A stretch of DNA of 64,000 nucleotides from Saccharothrix tamanrassetensis (GCF_014203665.1 NZ_JACHJN010000004.1:434001-498000); one strand, 5' to 3'. Numbered from the stretch's first letter, positions 1 to 8,318 are shown. Notes: a model not told the origin generated them from the letters alone. Translations and numbers: made by a program.

Positions 1-1
1 G

Positions 2-1351
2 GCCTCGCGGGGCTTGGACGTCTGCCTGGTGGAGGCGCACGACCTGGCGTTCGGCACGTCCCGCTGGTCGAGCAAGCTGGTGCACGGCGGTCTGCGGTAC
101 CTGGCGCAGGGAGAGGTGGGGCTGGCGTTCGAGAGCGCGGTGGAGCGCGGCGTGCTGATGACCCGCACCGCGCCGCACCTCGTACGGGCCCTGCCGCAGC
201 TCGTCCCGTTGCACGGCAGGGGCAACGACCCGGTGGTGATGGCGGGCCTGCGGGCCGGCGACGTGCTGCGCCGACTGGCCCGCACGCCGTCCCGCGTGCT
301 GCCGGGGCCGCGTCACGTGCCGGCCGCCGAAGCTTTCGCGCTCGCGCCGGGGCTGCGGAGGGACGGGTTGCGTGGCGGACTGCTGAGCTTCGACGGCCAG
401 TTGGTCGACGACGCCCGGCTGGTTGTCGCTCTGGCCCGTACGGCGGCCGGGTTCGGGGCGCGGATCATCACCAGGGCGAAGGTGACGGGCCTGCACGGTC
501 GTGAAGCGCACGTGCGGGACGGGCTGACCGGTGAATCCCTCGTCGTGAAGGCAAGAGCGGTGGTGAACGCGGCCGGGGTGTGGGCGGGGCAGTTGGTCGA
601 CGTGAAGCTGCGGCCGTCGCGCGGGTCGCATCTCGTGCTGCGCGCGGACTCCCTGGGGTTGAGCCACACCGCGCTGACGGTGCCGGTCCCCGGTCGGCGC
701 AACCGGTTCGCGCTCGTGCTGCCCCAGCAGGACGGGCGGGTGTACGTGGGGTTGACGGATGAGCCGGTGGAGGGGCCGATCCCGGACGTGCCGAACGTTC
801 CGGCGTCCGATGTGGACTTCCTGCTCGACGTCGCTTCTTCCGTGCTGGACAGGAAACTGACGCACGCCGATGTGCTGGGCAGCTTCGCGGGTCTGCGTCC
901 GCTGCTGGACACGGGTGAGGGGCCGAGTGCCGACCTGTCCCGCCGGCACGCCGTGCTGACCGAGGGCGGTGTCACGACGGTGGTCGGCGGCAAGCTCACG
1001 ACGTACCGGCGGATGGCGGCCGATGCGGTGGACGCGACCGGTCTCACGGCGGTGAGGTCACGCACGAAGTCGTTGCCGCTCGTCGGTTCCGGGCCGGTGA
1101 ATGAGCCGGTGCACGAGGCGGCGCAGGAGATGGCGCAGGAGGCGGCGCGGTTGGTCGGGCGGTACGGGAGCGAGGCGCGCGCGGTCGCCGAGATCGGCGA
1201 GTTCGCCTGGGCGGTGCGGCACGAGGGCGCGTTGGACGTGGACGACGTGCTGGACCGCCGGACGCGGATCGGGCTGGTGCCGGCGGACCGCCGGGCTCGG
1301 GAGCCCGAGGCGCGGCAACGGACCGCCGAGGAGCTGGCTGCGCTGGCGTGA
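2..1351 (+). CDS. glpD: Aerobic glycerol-3-phosphate dehydrogenase, 5' end outside window
   Basis: C-terminal 449 residues of an FAD-dependent glycerol-3-phosphate dehydrogenase, which oxidises glycerol 3-phosphate to dihydroxyacetone phosphate at the membrane. The frame is already open at base 2. The motif GTSRWSSKLVHGGLRYL near residue 20 is the family hallmark, and VVGGKLTTYRRMA further on also fits. The family usually has 500-580 residues, so the N-terminal GxGxxG segment lies before the window and the TTG at 14 is not a true start. A strong hairpin follows the stop codon and separates it from the convergent secretion operon. Identity is sure; only the true start is unseen. Confidence 0.93.
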   Translation, partial: ASRGLDVCLVEAHDLAFGTSRWSSKLVHGGLRYLAQGEVGLAFESAVERGVLMTRTAPHLVRALPQLVPLHGRGNDPVVMAGLRAGDVLRRLARTPSRVLPGPRHVPAAEAFALAPGLRRDGLRGGLLSFDGQLVDDARLVVALARTAAGFGARIITRAKVTGLHGREAHVRDGLTGESLVVKARAVVNAAGVWAGQLVDVKLRPSRGSHLVLRADSLGLSHTALTVPVPGRRNRFALVLPQQDGRVYVGLTDEPVEGPIPDVPNVPASDVDFLLDVASSVLDRKLTHADVLGSFAGLRPLLDTGEGPSADLSRRHAVLTEGGVTTVVGGKLTTYRRMAADAVDATGLTAVRSRTKSLPLVGSGPVNEPVHEAAQEMAQEAARLVGRYGSEARAVAEIGEFAWAVRHEGALDVDDVLDRRTRIGLVPADRRAREPEARQRTAEELAALA

Positions 1352-1385
1352 CGGGGCCGGCCCGCGCGGGAGTCCGGGAAGGGCA

Positions 1386-1417
1386 AAGGGGGACCTCCCG
1401 CCCAGGAGGTCCCCCTT
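1386..1417. terminator. Bidirectional hairpin terminator
   Basis: A perfect 13-bp stem (AAGGGGGACCTCC at 1386-1398, its complement at 1405-1417) with a 6-nt loop lies between two convergent stop codons (glpD at 1351, secretion protein at 1422). There is no long T tract, which is usual in high-GC actinobacteria. Confidence 0.85.
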
Positions 1418-1421
1418 CGTC

Positions 1422-3101
1422 TCACTCGCCGATGATCGGCTTGGCCGCCTTCGGCGGCTCCTCGATCAGCGGCTCGCCTTCCAGCCGCACCTTGCGCTGG
1501 TGGTCCTTGCCGTCGCCCTGGCCGGGCTGGCCCGCCATCGGGGGCATCATGCCGCCCATCATGCCGCCGCCGGCACCGCCACGACCGCCGCCGGCACCGC
1601 CGCCGACGCCGCCGTGGGCACCGGCCGCGGCGGGCGCGCCCGCGGGGCCGACCCCGGACGAGCCGCCGGCCTGCAACGTCTGGCCCACGCCGCCGGCTCC
1701 GGCACCGCCACCACCGACGCCACCGCCACCGCCACCGACGCCGACGCCGCCCGGGATGCCGCCACCGCCACCGCCGGAGAACCCGCCGCCGCCACCGCCA
1801 CCGCCGGTCGTGCTCGGCAGGTCGGGCGTGGAGAACGGACGCGCGGTCGGCACGTACGGGGTGGTGGGCGTGGTCGTGTTGGTCGCGTGCGTCACATCAC
1901 GCGTCCCGGCCGGGTACGTGATCGGGTTGACGCGGGATCCGGGCGTCGAACCGCCCGCCGGAACCCAGCGGCCCGGCTCCCAGTGGCCACCGCCGGTCGC
2001 GCCGCCGCCGGAGCCCGAACCGGAGCCCGAGCCGGAACCGGAGCCGACCTGCGGCGGACGGCCGACCTGCGGGCCACCGGTCGACACGCCGCCGGGGTAG
2101 GTCCCGCCGCCCGTGCCGCCGACGCCGTCCGCACCCGTCTGACCGCCGAACGACGGCGGACGGCTGACCACGGGGCCCGCGTTGTGCGAGCCGCTGGGGT
2201 TGGTGTTCCCGCCACCGCCGCTGTCGCCGCGCGCGTACTGGTCCCGCGCGTTGCGGTCCATGTTCGCCAGCTGTTCCTGGGTGAGCCCGAGCCCGCCCTG
2301 CGAGTTGCGCGGTCCCGCACCGCCGCCGCCGGCACCCTTGTTGGAGTGCGTCATGGCGGTGATCGCCTGGAGGATCTGCTTGGCGGTGGACGCGATCTGC
2401 TGCACCGACTTGATCAGGTCGATCAGCTTCTTGAGCGAGTCGCCCAGCTTCTTGAGGAAGTCCGCGAGCTTCTTGGCGTAGTTCACCGCCATCTGCACGA
2501 TGTCCGAGATGGCCGCCGCGATCGCCGCGCCGAACGTCAGGAACGACGCCGCCAGCCACTGGATGATCTTCATGACCATGTCCGACACGGCCTGGCTGAT
2601 CAGGTCCATGATGGTCTTGCGGACGGTCGCGACCAGCTCGCCCGCGCCCTTGGCCGCGCCGGAGATGCCCTTCGCCGCCTTGGCGAGCGTCTCCAGGCCG
2701 CTGGCGTGCTTCTTGCTCGCCGCGCGGTAGCCGTCGGCGGACCGGCCGCGCCAGCCTCGGGTCTCCTCGACCGAGGTGCGCCGGTAGTCCGCGACGATCC
2801 CGTCGATCTGCTTCGCGGCGGACGCCCAGCTGTCCGACATCTTCTGGATCGCCTGCGGGCTGCCCAGCAGCGCGTCGAACGGCTCGCGCAGGAAGTCCAC
2901 GTGCTGGATGGCCCAGCTGAACCCGGCGGACAGGAAGCCCGACAGCGGGTTGGACGCCAGCCCGACGATGCCCATGGCGGTGTTCGCCATGCCCAGGCCG
3001 GCCTGCACCCAGTCGCCGCGCTCCACGGCCGCGACGGTGCCCTGCACGTCGCCGATCAGGTGGGACGGGTCGCGCCCCTGCGTGGTGGCCTGGGTGGTCA
3101 T
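1422..3101 (-). CDS. Large WXG100-like protein with Gly/Pro-rich tail, probable type VII secretion substrate
   Basis: 559 residues. The first 260 are helical, with a WxG-type turn (GWRG, residues 116-119) followed by long amphipathic helices and a hydrophobic stretch (IIQWLAASFLTFGAAIAAAI). From about 265 to 530 the chain is low complexity, rich in glycine, proline and serine with GSGSG runs, and it ends in a short charged tail. This build recalls large WXG100/ESX-associated proteins, but no catalytic domain is recognised. The ATG at 3101 overlaps the stop of the upstream EspC-like gene by four bases, so translation is coupled; the in-frame upstream codons belong to that gene. The secretion role is inferred from fold and context, and no secretion ATPase is in the window. 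Confidence 0.75.
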   Translation of the reverse strand: MTTQATTQGRDPSHLIGDVQGTVAAVERGDWVQAGLGMANTAMGIVGLASNPLSGFLSAGFSWAIQHVDFLREPFDALLGSPQAIQKMSDSWASAAKQIDGIVADYRRTSVEETRGWRGRSADGYRAASKKHASGLETLAKAAKGISGAAKGAGELVATVRKTIMDLISQAVSDMVMKIIQWLAASFLTFGAAIAAAISDIVQMAVNYAKKLADFLKKLGDSLKKLIDLIKSVQQIASTAKQILQAITAMTHSNKGAGGGGAGPRNSQGGLGLTQEQLANMDRNARDQYARGDSGGGGNTNPSGSHNAGPVVSRPPSFGGQTGADGVGGTGGGTYPGGVSTGGPQVGRPPQVGSGSGSGSGSGSGGGATGGGHWEPGRWVPAGGSTPGSRVNPITYPAGTRDVTHATNTTTPTTPYVPTARPFSTPDLPSTTGGGGGGGGFSGGGGGGIPGGVGVGGGGGGVGGGGAGAGGVGQTLQAGGSSGVGPAGAPAAAGAHGGVGGGAGGGRGGAGGGMMGGMMPPMAGQPGQGDGKDHQRKVRLEGEPLIEEPPKAAKPIIGE

Positions 3102-3412
3102 CCGCGTGCCTTCCCGCTGAACCCGAACGCGTTGTCGAGGTCGACGTTCTCGTACAGCTCGGCGACCTCCTTGAGGCCCTGGCACATGTCGGCGACGGTC
3201 TCGGTCGCCTGGCCGAGGATGTCCTGGGACACACCAGCCGTCTTCAGCAGGAACGAGGCCAGGAAGGAACCGAAGACACCGAAGGCGTCGGTCGACAGCG
3301 ACGGGTCGGCGGTCTTGGTGGCCGAGAGCATCCGCTGCGTCAGCTGGTCGACCGTGCCGGCGTGCGCCCGGATCTCCTCCGGGCTCACGTTGAACGACAC
3401 GAACATGGACAT
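3098..3412 (-). CDS. Small EspC/WXG100-like type VII secretion target
   Basis: 104 residues, predicted helical hairpin (SFNVSPEEIRAHAGTVDQL near the start), the size and build of the EspC/DUF2580 group of type VII secretion targets. Middle gene of three in an operon: 11 bases after the YbaB-like gene and overlapping the large protein by ATGA. A purine-rich ribosome site (AGGGGG) lies just before the ATG at 3412, inside the end of the upstream gene. Such proteins normally pair with a partner and leave the cell by ESX; that is family knowledge and is not shown here. No WXG motif is obvious, which fits EspC better than EsxA. Confidence 0.75.
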   Translation of the reverse strand: MSMFVSFNVSPEEIRAHAGTVDQLTQRMLSATKTADPSLSTDAFGVFGSFLASFLLKTAGVSQDILGQATETVADMCQGLKEVAELYENVDLDNAFGFSGKARG

Positions 3413-3423
3413 CTACCCCCTGC

Positions 3424-3876
3424 TCAGGCCATCACGTCTGGTGGATTGGTGAAGTAGTCGTCGTCGGGCCTGGTGTCTCGACGCTGGATCTCCGGTTCCG
3501 GTTCCACCGGGTCGGTGCCGTCACCCGAATAGCCGTTGGGCATGTTCGCCTTGACGAAGTCCAGCGCCGGGCCGTCACCGACGAAGTCGTTCATGATCTG
3601 CACGACCTGCCCCGCGGCGGCGCGCTGCGCCTGGCCCACCGCGGTCATGATCGCCCCGGAGACGCGCTCCGGGTCCTCACCGCGCAGTGCGGGCCGCAGG
3701 ATGAGGTTGGTCAGCGCGCCCGACGCGTTGACCGTCACCGTGATCAGGCCGTCCGGGGACGTGGCGCTGCCACCCACCTCGCCCAGCTGGCTCTGCGCCT
3801 GCTCGGCGTTCTGCTTGGCCTGCTCGATCTTCTGGCCGTACTGCGCGAGCCACTGGTCCGGCTCCATAGGCTCCAT
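3424..3876 (-). CDS. YbaB/EbfC-family nucleoid-associated-like protein
   Basis: 150 residues. The central part (about 10-100) matches the YbaB/EbfC fold: a long N-terminal helix, then a strand reading SPDGLITVTVNASGALTNL, then a second helix. The C-terminal 45 residues are acidic and disordered. In actinobacteria many YbaB-like genes stand beside WXG100 genes, as here, and are thought to act in the same system rather than in recombination. First gene of the three-gene operon. Start chosen at 3876 because GGAGGGG lies seven bases upstream; a second ATG at 3867 is less well placed. The long open frame upstream of it is non-coding. Confidence 0.8.
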   Translation of the reverse strand: MEPMEPDQWLAQYGQKIEQAKQNAEQAQSQLGEVGGSATSPDGLITVTVNASGALTNLILRPALRGEDPERVSGAIMTAVGQAQRAAAGQVVQIMNDFVGDGPALDFVKANMPNGYSGDGTDPVEPEPEIQRRDTRPDDDYFTNPPDVMA

Positions 3877-4071
3877 AGAGTCACCCCTCCAGGCAACGGG
3901 GCTTTGCGGCCCACGACACATTCGACCGGTCGTCGTTCGATTCGGTTCCCGGCCCCGTATCGTTTCACCGAATCGTGATTTCCGGGTCGGCCGGGCCTGG
4001 ATACCGCCGTTCGGCCTATTGTGTGAATTGTTTACTTGCCGTTCTGTTGGGTTTTCGCAACACTTCGTAAC

Positions 4072-4332
4072 ATGAGTCCGGTACGCCGGGGCCCTGGGCA
4101 GCGGATCCACAACCGGATCCAGGTGCTGCGGGTCGAGCGGGGTATGACCAGAGTGGGACTGGCACAGGCGGTGGAGGTCAACCCCCAGACGATCGGCGCG
4201 CTGGAACGGGGCGACCACTACCCCAGCCTGGACCTGGCGATGCGGATCTGCGAGGTGTTCGGCCTGCCGGTGGAGGCGGTGTTCAGCCGCGAGCCGTTCC
4301 AGCCGTTGTCGGACCAGGTCTACCGCAGTTGA
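4072..4332 (+). CDS. Cro/C1-type helix-turn-helix regulator
   Basis: 86 residues, almost entirely an XRE DNA-binding domain: an RIQVLRVERGMT helix, then the recognition helix in NPQTIGALERGDHYPSLDLA and the closing MRICEVFGLPVEAVF typical of small YozG-type repressors. It is followed 20 bases later by an ABC-2 transporter pair, which it probably regulates, and is divergent from the secretion operon. No clear ribosome site precedes the ATG at 4072, so a leaderless message is possible. A 5-bp-arm dyad (TGTTG at 4045, CAACA at 4058) just upstream could be its own operator. Confidence 0.85.
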   Translation: MSPVRRGPGQRIHNRIQVLRVERGMTRVGLAQAVEVNPQTIGALERGDHYPSLDLAMRICEVFGLPVEAVFSREPFQPLSDQVYRS

Positions 4333-4352
4333 CCGACAGGAGGAGAGCGACC

Positions 4353-5264
4353 GTGGCACAGGGGGTGCTGGAGATCGACCGGGTCTCCAAGCGCTACGGC
4401 GAGGTCGTCGCGTTGCGGGACATGACGTTCGACGTCCGGGCGGGCGAGCTGTTCGGGTTCGTCGGCAGCAACGGGGCGGGCAAGACCACGACCATGCGGA
4501 TCGCTCTCGGCGTGCTCGCGGCGGACGCCGGCGAGGTGCGCTGGAACGGCGCGCCGGTGACGCTGGAGACGCGGCGGCGGATCGGCTACATGCCCGAGGA
4601 ACGCGGCCTCTACCCGAAGATGAAGGTGCTCGACCAGCTGGTGTACCTCGCGGAGCTGCACGGCATGTCGACCAACGACGCGCACCGCTCGGCGGAGAAC
4701 TGGGTGGCCCGGCTGGGCCTGCGCGACCGGCGCGGCGACGAGGTGCAGAAGCTGAGCCTGGGCAACCAGCAGCGGGTGCAGCTCGCGGCGGCGCTGGTGC
4801 ACGAGCCGGACGTGCTGGTGCTGGACGAGCCGTTCTCCGGGCTGGACCCGGTCGCCGTGGACGTGATGAGCAACGTGTTGCGGGAGAAGGCGTCCGCCGG
4901 TGTCCCGGTGGTGTTCTCCAGCCACCAGCTCGACCTGGTGGAACGCCTGTGCGACCGGGTGGGCATCGTGCGCAGCGGCTCGCTGGTGGCGTCCGGCACG
5001 GTGGACGAGCTGCGCGCCGGTGGCGCGGTGGAGCTGGTCGTGGACGCCCCGCAGGCGCCGCCGGCCTGGGCGGACGCGCTGCCCGGCGTGCACGCGGTGA
5101 CCGCGCGGGGCAGCCGGTTCGTGCTGGAGCTGGCGCCGGACGCGGACGACCAGGCCGTGCTGCACGCGGCGCTGGCCACCGGCCCGGTCCGCGAGTTCAC
5201 CCGGCAGCGGCCGTCGCTGACCGAACTGTTCCGCAGCGTGGTGACCGAGGAGCGCGACTCATGA
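4353..5264 (+). CDS. ABC-2 transporter ATPase subunit
   Basis: 303 residues. Walker A GSNGAGKTT (38-46), signature LSLGNQQ, Walker B VLVLDEPFSGLDP and the switch histidine in FSSHQ are all present, so the site should be active. It resembles NatA-type exporters (sodium or drug efflux) but the substrate cannot be read. Start taken as GTG at 4353, with AGGAGGAG about eight bases upstream; the TTG at 4329 overlaps the regulator stop and has no site. Its stop overlaps the permease start (ATGA). Confidence 0.9.
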   Translation: MAQGVLEIDRVSKRYGEVVALRDMTFDVRAGELFGFVGSNGAGKTTTMRIALGVLAADAGEVRWNGAPVTLETRRRIGYMPEERGLYPKMKVLDQLVYLAELHGMSTNDAHRSAENWVARLGLRDRRGDEVQKLSLGNQQRVQLAAALVHEPDVLVLDEPFSGLDPVAVDVMSNVLREKASAGVPVVFSSHQLDLVERLCDRVGIVRSGSLVASGTVDELRAGGAVELVVDAPQAPPAWADALPGVHAVTARGSRFVLELAPDADDQAVLHAALATGPVREFTRQRPSLTELFRSVVTEERDS

Positions 5265-6448
5265 GCACGCTGACCCCGAGCCGGGCGGTGTTCCTGGTCG
5301 CCCGCCGGGAGTTCACGACCAAGGTGCGCACCAGGTCGTTCCTGTGGGGAACGCTGGTGATCGTCGCCGTGCTGGCGGGCTACGTGCTGCTCCAGACGGT
5401 CCTGCTGGACCGCGCGGACCGGGACACGGTGGCGTTGAACGGCCAGGCGACCGTGCTCGCGGAACCGTTGAAGCAGACCGCGAAGTCGTTCGGCCGGGAG
5501 GTCGACACCGTCGACGTGGCGGACGTGGCGGCGGCCGAGGAGCGCGTCCGGGCGGGTGAGGTGGACGCGCTGGTGTCCGGCGCGCCGGACGCGTTGCGCG
5601 TGGTGGTCAAGGACCGGCTGAACGACGACCTGCGCAACGCGATCGACCTGATCGTGCGGCAGCAGGTGCTCGACGCCCAGCTCGCCGAAGCCGGCGTGGA
5701 CCCGGTGGAGGCGGCGCGGGACCTGGACCGGGCGAAGGTCGACGTGGTGGCGTTGCAGCCGGAGGACTCCCAGCAGGGGCAACGGCTCGCCATCGGCCTG
5801 GTGATCGCGGCGCTGCTGTACTACTCGCTGCTGGTGTACGGGACGATGGTCGCGCAGGGCGTGGTGGAGGAGAAGTCCAGCCGGGTGGTGGAGATCCTGC
5901 TGGCGACGCTGCGGCCGTGGCAGTTGCTGCTGGGCAAGGTGATCGGGCTCGGCCTGGTCGGGCTGCTGCAACTGCTGCTGATCGGCGGCATCGGGCTGGT
6001 GCTGTCGTCGGTGTCCGGCGTGATCGACGTGACCGCCGTGGCCGGTGGCGCGCTGGCCACCGGGGTCCTGTGGTACCTGCTCGGGTTCTTCTTGTACGCC
6101 ACCGTCTTCGCCGCCGCCGCGTCGTTGGTGTCGCGCCAGGAGGAACTCCAGTCGGTGCTGACGCCGATCAGCATGGCGATCGTGGTCGCGTTCGTGGTCG
6201 GCATCAACCTGATGATCCAGGACGCGTCGGACACCCTCGTGGCGGTGCTGTCCATGCTGCCGCCGTTCGCCCCGATCCTGATGCCGGGCCGGATGGCGAT
6301 GGGCGTCGCGCCGGCGTGGCAGGTGCTGGTGGCGATCGTGCTGGCGATCGCGGCGGTGGCGGCGATCACCTGGCTGGGCGGCAAGGTCTACGCGAACGCC
6401 GTGCTGCGAACCGGTGCCCGGGTGAAGCTGCGGGACGTGCTGCGCTAG
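5261..6448 (+). CDS. ABC-2 transporter permease (NatB-like)
   Basis: 395 residues. One N-terminal membrane segment (about 25-47), a soluble outer domain to about 180, then five hydrophobic segments, the layout of NatB-type permeases. The conserved VVEEKSSRVVEILLATLRP coupling helix follows the second membrane segment. Partner of the ATPase encoded just before it, with overlapping ATGA. The hairpin-rich region downstream probably ends transcription. Confidence 0.9.
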   Translation: MSTLTPSRAVFLVARREFTTKVRTRSFLWGTLVIVAVLAGYVLLQTVLLDRADRDTVALNGQATVLAEPLKQTAKSFGREVDTVDVADVAAAEERVRAGEVDALVSGAPDALRVVVKDRLNDDLRNAIDLIVRQQVLDAQLAEAGVDPVEAARDLDRAKVDVVALQPEDSQQGQRLAIGLVIAALLYYSLLVYGTMVAQGVVEEKSSRVVEILLATLRPWQLLLGKVIGLGLVGLLQLLLIGGIGLVLSSVSGVIDVTAVAGGALATGVLWYLLGFFLYATVFAAAASLVSRQEELQSVLTPISMAIVVAFVVGINLMIQDASDTLVAVLSMLPPFAPILMPGRMAMGVAPAWQVLVAIVLAIAAVAAITWLGGKVYANAVLRTGARVKLRDVLR

Positions 6449-6520
6449 CACCGCTGCGCTCAGTGGTCCTCACGGCCGCGCTTCGGCGCCCTTGGCCGCG
6501 CTCCTGCGCACACGTGTGCT

Positions 6521-6648
6521 TCGTGTTCTCCCCGTACGGCCTGGGCGAAGCCCGACCGCGCTTGGGTTGGTGGTGCAAGCACGCTTCACCGCTTGCACCA
6601 CCAACCCAAGGGTGGTTGCCTCCGGCAGGCCGTACGGGGAGGGCACGA
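6521..6648. repeat. Nested palindromic element, copy A
   Basis: Outer arms 6521-6543 and 6626-6648 pair over 23 positions; the core CCCCGTACGGCCTG is perfect and two G-T type pairs occur nearer the outer end. An inner perfect 20-bp stem (CTTGGGTTGGTGGTGCAAGC at 6561-6580, complement at 6591-6610) surrounds the 10-nt loop ACGCTTCACC. Read on the minus strand this copy lines up with copies B and C: CAACCAC word, variable stem, GAAGCGT loop, CAGGCC arm. It lies between the convergent ABC permease and photolyase genes. No protein coding is credible. Confidence 0.9.
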
Positions 6649-6666
6649 AGCACTTCCCCACTCCTT

Positions 6667-6697
6667 GGTGGTCTGCCCGTCCGGCGAGGACTCTTTT
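6667..6697 (-). repeat. 31-nt companion module of palindrome A
   Basis: On the minus strand this reads AAAAG then AGTCCTCGCCGGACGGGCAG then ACCACC. The same 31-nt module occurs at 6790-6820 (more diverged) and at 44310-44340 (two differences). In each case it lies on the same side of the palindrome, 18, 21 and 54 bases from its outer arm. The core CTCGCC..GGGCAGACC is shared by all three. Function unknown; it could be part of the same element or transcript. Confidence 0.8.
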
Positions 6698-6789
6698 AAG
6701 TCCTTCGAGCCAGAGCGGTCACCGACTGGTTCGATCTTCCGGGCCCAGAGCGGTCGGCGACCTGGTGCTGGATCGCTGCCGGTCAAAGA

Positions 6790-6820
6790 AAAAGCGACGC
6801 TCGCCGCTGGGCAGACCTCC
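6790..6820 (+). repeat. 31-nt companion module of palindrome B
   Basis: AAAAGCGACGCTCGCCGCTG followed by GGCAGACCTCC, aligned without gaps to the modules at 6667-6697 (minus strand) and 44310-44340. It ends 21 bases before the outer arm of palindrome B. The A and B modules face each other across about 90 bases (6698-6789), so the two elements form a large inverted pair. Confidence 0.75.
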
Positions 6821-6841
6821 GGGGAGGAAAAACGAAGGGCG

Positions 6842-6968
6842 TCGTGTTCTCCCCGCATGGCCTGGTCAAAGACAACCACCCTTGTCCTTGGGGCGCAAGC
6901 GAAAAGCGTGCTTGCACCCCAAGGACAAGCGCGGTTCGCTGCGCGCAGGCCATACGGGGAGAACACGA
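6842..6968. repeat. Nested palindromic element, copy B
   Basis: Outer arms 6842-6864 and 6946-6968 pair at 22 of 23 positions. The inner stem, CTTGTCCTTGGGGCGCAAGC at 6881-6900, pairs with 6910-6929 at 19 of 20 positions, with a 9-nt loop GAAAAGCGT. The stem sequence differs from copies A and C, while the words around it (ACAACCAC before, GCGGTTCGCTG and CAGGCCATACGGGG after) are shared with copy C. The photolyase stop codon follows at 7047 on the other strand. Confidence 0.9.
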
Positions 6969-7046
6969 GAGCAGAGGTGTGCGCCGAGGCGCCGTCGGGG
7001 TGAAGGGCGCGGAGGTGGCGGCGTTGGTGGAGGTGTGAGAGGCGTG

Positions 7047-8318
7047 CTAGTTCTTGATCGCCCCGTAGCGGGCGAGGGCCACCTGACGCTCGTGCGCGTG
7101 GTCGACGATCGGGTCGCGCGGCTGGTGCACCGCCTTGCCTGGGATGCCGCGCAGCTCGGGCACGTACTTGCGCACGTAGTCGCCGTTCGGGTCGAACTTC
7201 TCGCCCTGGGTGACGGGGTTGAACACGCGGAAGTACGGCGCGGCATCGGTACCGGTGCCCGCCGCCCACTGCCAGCCGTGCTGGTTGGACGCCAGGTCCC
7301 CGTCCACCAGGTGCTTCATGAAGTGACGGGCGCCCCACCACCACGGCAGGTGCAGGTCCTTGACGAGGAAGCTGGCCACCACCATCCGCATCCGGTTGTG
7401 CATCCAGCCCTCGGCGAGCAACTGCCGCATCCCGGCGTCCACGAACGGGTAGCCGGTACGGCCCGCGCACCACGCCTCGAACCGCTCCCGGTCGGCATCC
7501 AGCTCCATGCGGTCGAACTTCTGGTCGTAGTTGCGCCGCGCCGACTCCGGCTGGTGCCACAGGACGTCGGCGTAGAAGTCCCGCCAGGCCAGTTCGGACC
7601 GGAACGTCTTCGAGCCCTCGTCACCGCCGAGGTCGGCGAGCAGGGTGCGGGGATGCAGCACACCCCAGCGGAGGTAGGGCGACAACCGGCTCGTGCCGTC
7701 GAGGTCGGGGCGGTCGCGGTCACGGGCGTAGTCGGGCAGCCGCTCGTCGCGGAACCTCTCCCACAGCGCGGCCACGTCGGGCAGCGGTTCGCCCGCGGGC
7801 AGCTCCTCGGACCTGTCCGGCTCGATCCACTCCACAGTGGACTCGTCGGTGTCGGCGGGCTCGCGCCACCCGTGTTCCTGCCACGCCCGGTAGAACGGCG
7901 TGAACACGCGGTACGGCGTCCCGTCGGGCTTGAGCACACGACCCGGCGCCACCGCGTACGGCGATCCCACCCGGACCAGTTCCACCTTCTCCGCCACGGC
8001 CGCGTCCCGTTCACGCCCGTAGGGACCGGCGTCGGCGGAGACGTGGACCGAAGCGGCCCCGACGGATCGCGCGACCGACGGCACGACCTCCACCGGGTCG
8101 CCGGACACCACCATCAGCCGCCCGCCGAGCCTGGAGTCCAACGACCGCAGGCACCGGAACATGAACTCCACGCGGGGCCGCCCGGCCACCTTCAGCAGGC
8201 GGGGGTCCAGAACGTACAGGGCCAGGCCGCGCTGCGCCCGTTCCGCCGCCGCCAGCAGCGCGGGGTGGTCGGCGACCCGCAGGTCGCGGCGGAACCAGAC
8301 GACGGTAGAGGAGTCCAC
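7047..8318 (-). CDS. phr: Deoxyribodipyrimidine photolyase (class I)
   Basis: 423 residues, a little short for the family (430-480). It uses blue light to split cyclobutane pyrimidine dimers. The N-terminal Rossmann-like antenna domain begins VVWFRRDLRVADHPAL; the FAD domain carries TGYPFVDAGMRQL, the WMHNRMRM motif, WQWAAGTGTDAAPYFRVFNP and a closing KYVPEL segment, all hallmarks of class I photolyases. Start GTG at 8318 lacks a ribosome site, but TAGGGT lies six bases upstream on the minus strand, which suggests a leaderless message. Single gene. A cryptochrome role is less likely given the full photolyase motif set. Confidence 0.93.
   Translation of the reverse strand: MDSSTVVWFRRDLRVADHPALLAAAERAQRGLALYVLDPRLLKVAGRPRVEFMFRCLRSLDSRLGGRLMVVSGDPVEVVPSVARSVGAASVHVSADAGPYGRERDAAVAEKVELVRVGSPYAVAPGRVLKPDGTPYRVFTPFYRAWQEHGWREPADTDESTVEWIEPDRSEELPAGEPLPDVAALWERFRDERLPDYARDRDRPDLDGTSRLSPYLRWGVLHPRTLLADLGGDEGSKTFRSELAWRDFYADVLWHQPESARRNYDQKFDRMELDADRERFEAWCAGRTGYPFVDAGMRQLLAEGWMHNRMRMVVASFLVKDLHLPWWWGARHFMKHLVDGDLASNQHGWQWAAGTGTDAAPYFRVFNPVTQGEKFDPNGDYVRKYVPELRGIPGKAVHQPRDPIVDHAHERQVALARYGAIKN

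Noticed and set aside
14..16. TTG as start of the first gene
   Set aside because: The frame is open from base 2 and the protein lacks the N-terminal dinucleotide fold, so the gene is cut by the window edge.
6470..6968. Open reading frames running through palindromes A and B, and similarly at 44300-44600
   Set aside because: They depend on inverted repeats, read in several frames and lack start signals; the repeat structure explains them.
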